Shown here in pieces: positions 5,175-5,893 of a stretch of DNA of 5,893 bases. Position 1 is the stretch's first letter, and each line of letters starts with the position of its first letter. The position numbers and the translations under genes were made by a program. A model generated the notes under the pieces. That model had not been told where the DNA came from. It did no database searches and saw nothing but the letters and a program-made list of their open reading frames with translations. The stretch comes from Candidatus Hydrogenedentes bacterium CG07_land_8_20_14_0_80_42_17 (GTDB lineage Bacteria > UBA8481): assembly GCA_002780065.1 (NCBI GenBank), contig PEWQ01000069.1, positions 1 through 5,893 of the forward strand, in the 5' to 3' direction.

Positions 5175-5888
5175 TTAGATGCGATTCACAAATTCTGCTA
5201 TTTTCGATTCCAATTCCGGTAAAATTTTTCCGGCCGCACCTTGAATAAAAAGATGCGCTTTAGATGACAACGAAGTTCTTTCAGGATTCACCTCGATGAC
5301 AGTTGCGCCGGCAGACAACGCATGAATCGGCAATGCCGCGGCAGGATAAACAGCATTCGATGTTCCTACCACTACTAAAACTTTAACCATATTTACAATG
5401 TCGAATGCATCTGCGATTGACTTTTCAGGTAGCTCTTCACCAAACCAAACTACGGACGGTCTCATAAGTTCACCGCATTTGCATTTCGGCAAACAATTAT
5501 TTATTAAAGAAGTGGAGAAATCATCTTCGCGGTGCTGACAGCGATTGCAGTGTCGAGCCCAGATAGTCCCATGAAGCTCGATAACTCTCTTTGAGCCTGC
5601 TCTCTGATGAAGCCCATCAACATTCTGAGTAATTACAGTCAAGCCTTCAAAGCGTTCCTGCCATGCCGCAATAGCCAAATGACCGGCATTGGGTTTGGCT
5701 TCCAGTAAATTTCTTCGACGTTCCAAATAAAATCCCCAAACATTTTCAGGATCATTTACAAAAGCTTGAGGTGTAGCCACGTCTTCTACTCTTCTTCCAT
5801 TCCAAAGTCCGCCTGAGCCTCGAAATGTTGGAACTCCGCTCTCAGCAGATATTCCCGCTCCGGTCGCTACAGCAACAAGTGGATTCAT
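5175..5888 (-). CDS. cobB: NAD-dependent protein deacylase, sirtuin (CobB type)
   Basis: Cytoplasmic sirtuin that removes acyl groups from protein lysines, consuming NAD+ and releasing nicotinamide and O-acyl-ADP-ribose. The core motifs are complete: GAGISAESGVPTFRG (10-24) for NAD binding, TQNVDGLHQRAG (87-98), and catalytic His106 in ELHG. A zinc ribbon has Cys114/Cys117 and Cys136/Cys138, with an extra Cys132. It continues with PSVVWFGE, VVGTSNAVYPAA and a VIEVNPE strand. Tyr54-x-x-Arg57 in FYLERRR matches the Tyr/Arg pair of class III enzymes (E. coli CobB Tyr92/Arg95, SIRT5), which admits succinyl and malonyl groups. The 237-residue length fits short bacterial sirtuins. The first ATG is 5 nt from the window edge, so the ribosome binding site and any longer N-terminus are out of view; starting only nine residues before GAGIS is common in the family. 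Confidence 0.95.
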   Translation of the reverse strand: MNPLVAVATGAGISAESGVPTFRGSGGLWNGRRVEDVATPQAFVNDPENVWGFYLERRRNLLEAKPNAGHLAIAAWQERFEGLTVITQNVDGLHQRAGSKRVIELHGTIWARHCNRCQHREDDFSTSLINNCLPKCKCGELMRPSVVWFGEELPEKSIADAFDIVNMVKVLVVVGTSNAVYPAAALPIHALSAGATVIEVNPERTSLSSKAHLFIQGAAGKILPELESKIAEFVNRI

Positions 5889-5893
5889 GTCTT

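Overview
The window is an AT-leaning bacterial chromosomal segment (roughly 40% GC by eye). It has seven convincing or likely protein genes and several kinds of dispersed intergenic repeat. Exported proteins with signal peptides or anchors suggest a diderm-type envelope. Clear Shine-Dalgarno sites (AAGGAGGA, AGGAG, GGGAGG) argue against Bacteroidota, which rarely use them. The family mix (Peptidase-MA hydrolase with TPR-like helices, class A beta-lactamase-like hydrolase, LuxC-type acyl-CoA reductase of the GHR...GCLSPQ subtype, CobB-type sirtuin) and the repeat-laden spacers suggest an environmental or candidate-phylum lineage, but the phylum cannot be fixed from this sequence.

Layout: positions 1-200 are a tandem array of fourteen in-phase 14-bp units that enters from outside the window. 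It is followed by two degenerate units in inverted orientation and a GTG-TCTC-rich dispersed repeat. Three plus-strand genes follow: a membrane-anchored, TPR-containing gluzincin-type metallopeptidase (370-1731), an exported serine beta-lactamase-like hydrolase with a TTG start (1855-2769), and a small secreted helical protein with Spy/CpxP-like character (2837-3349). All three products are predicted to act at or outside the inner membrane. A perfect 11-bp palindrome (3368-3397) closes this block.

The second half is mixed in orientation. A 111-residue plus-strand ORF (3455-3790) has a faint resemblance to the Y1/IS200-like transposase fold but lacks the HUH histidines. It converges, with a 2-nt gap, on a minus-strand LuxC-family acyl-CoA reductase (3793-4860). 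A 69-residue uncharacterised protein with a strong ribosome binding site (4953-5162) diverges from the reductase gene and converges on a minus-strand CobB sirtuin (5175-5888) at the right edge.

Working together: the first three genes may form an envelope-associated transcription unit, although repeat-bearing gaps of 123 and 67 nt separate them. The reductase (acyl-CoA to aldehyde) and the sirtuin (NAD-dependent deacylase with the Tyr-x-x-Arg acyl-selectivity motif) both touch acyl-CoA/acyl-lysine chemistry, but they are not in one operon and any functional link is conjecture. No CRISPR, tRNA, rRNA or intact insertion sequence is visible. I do not see a clear new multi-gene system. The least explained items are the 14-bp array, the palindrome next to the Y1-like ORF, and the 69-residue protein.
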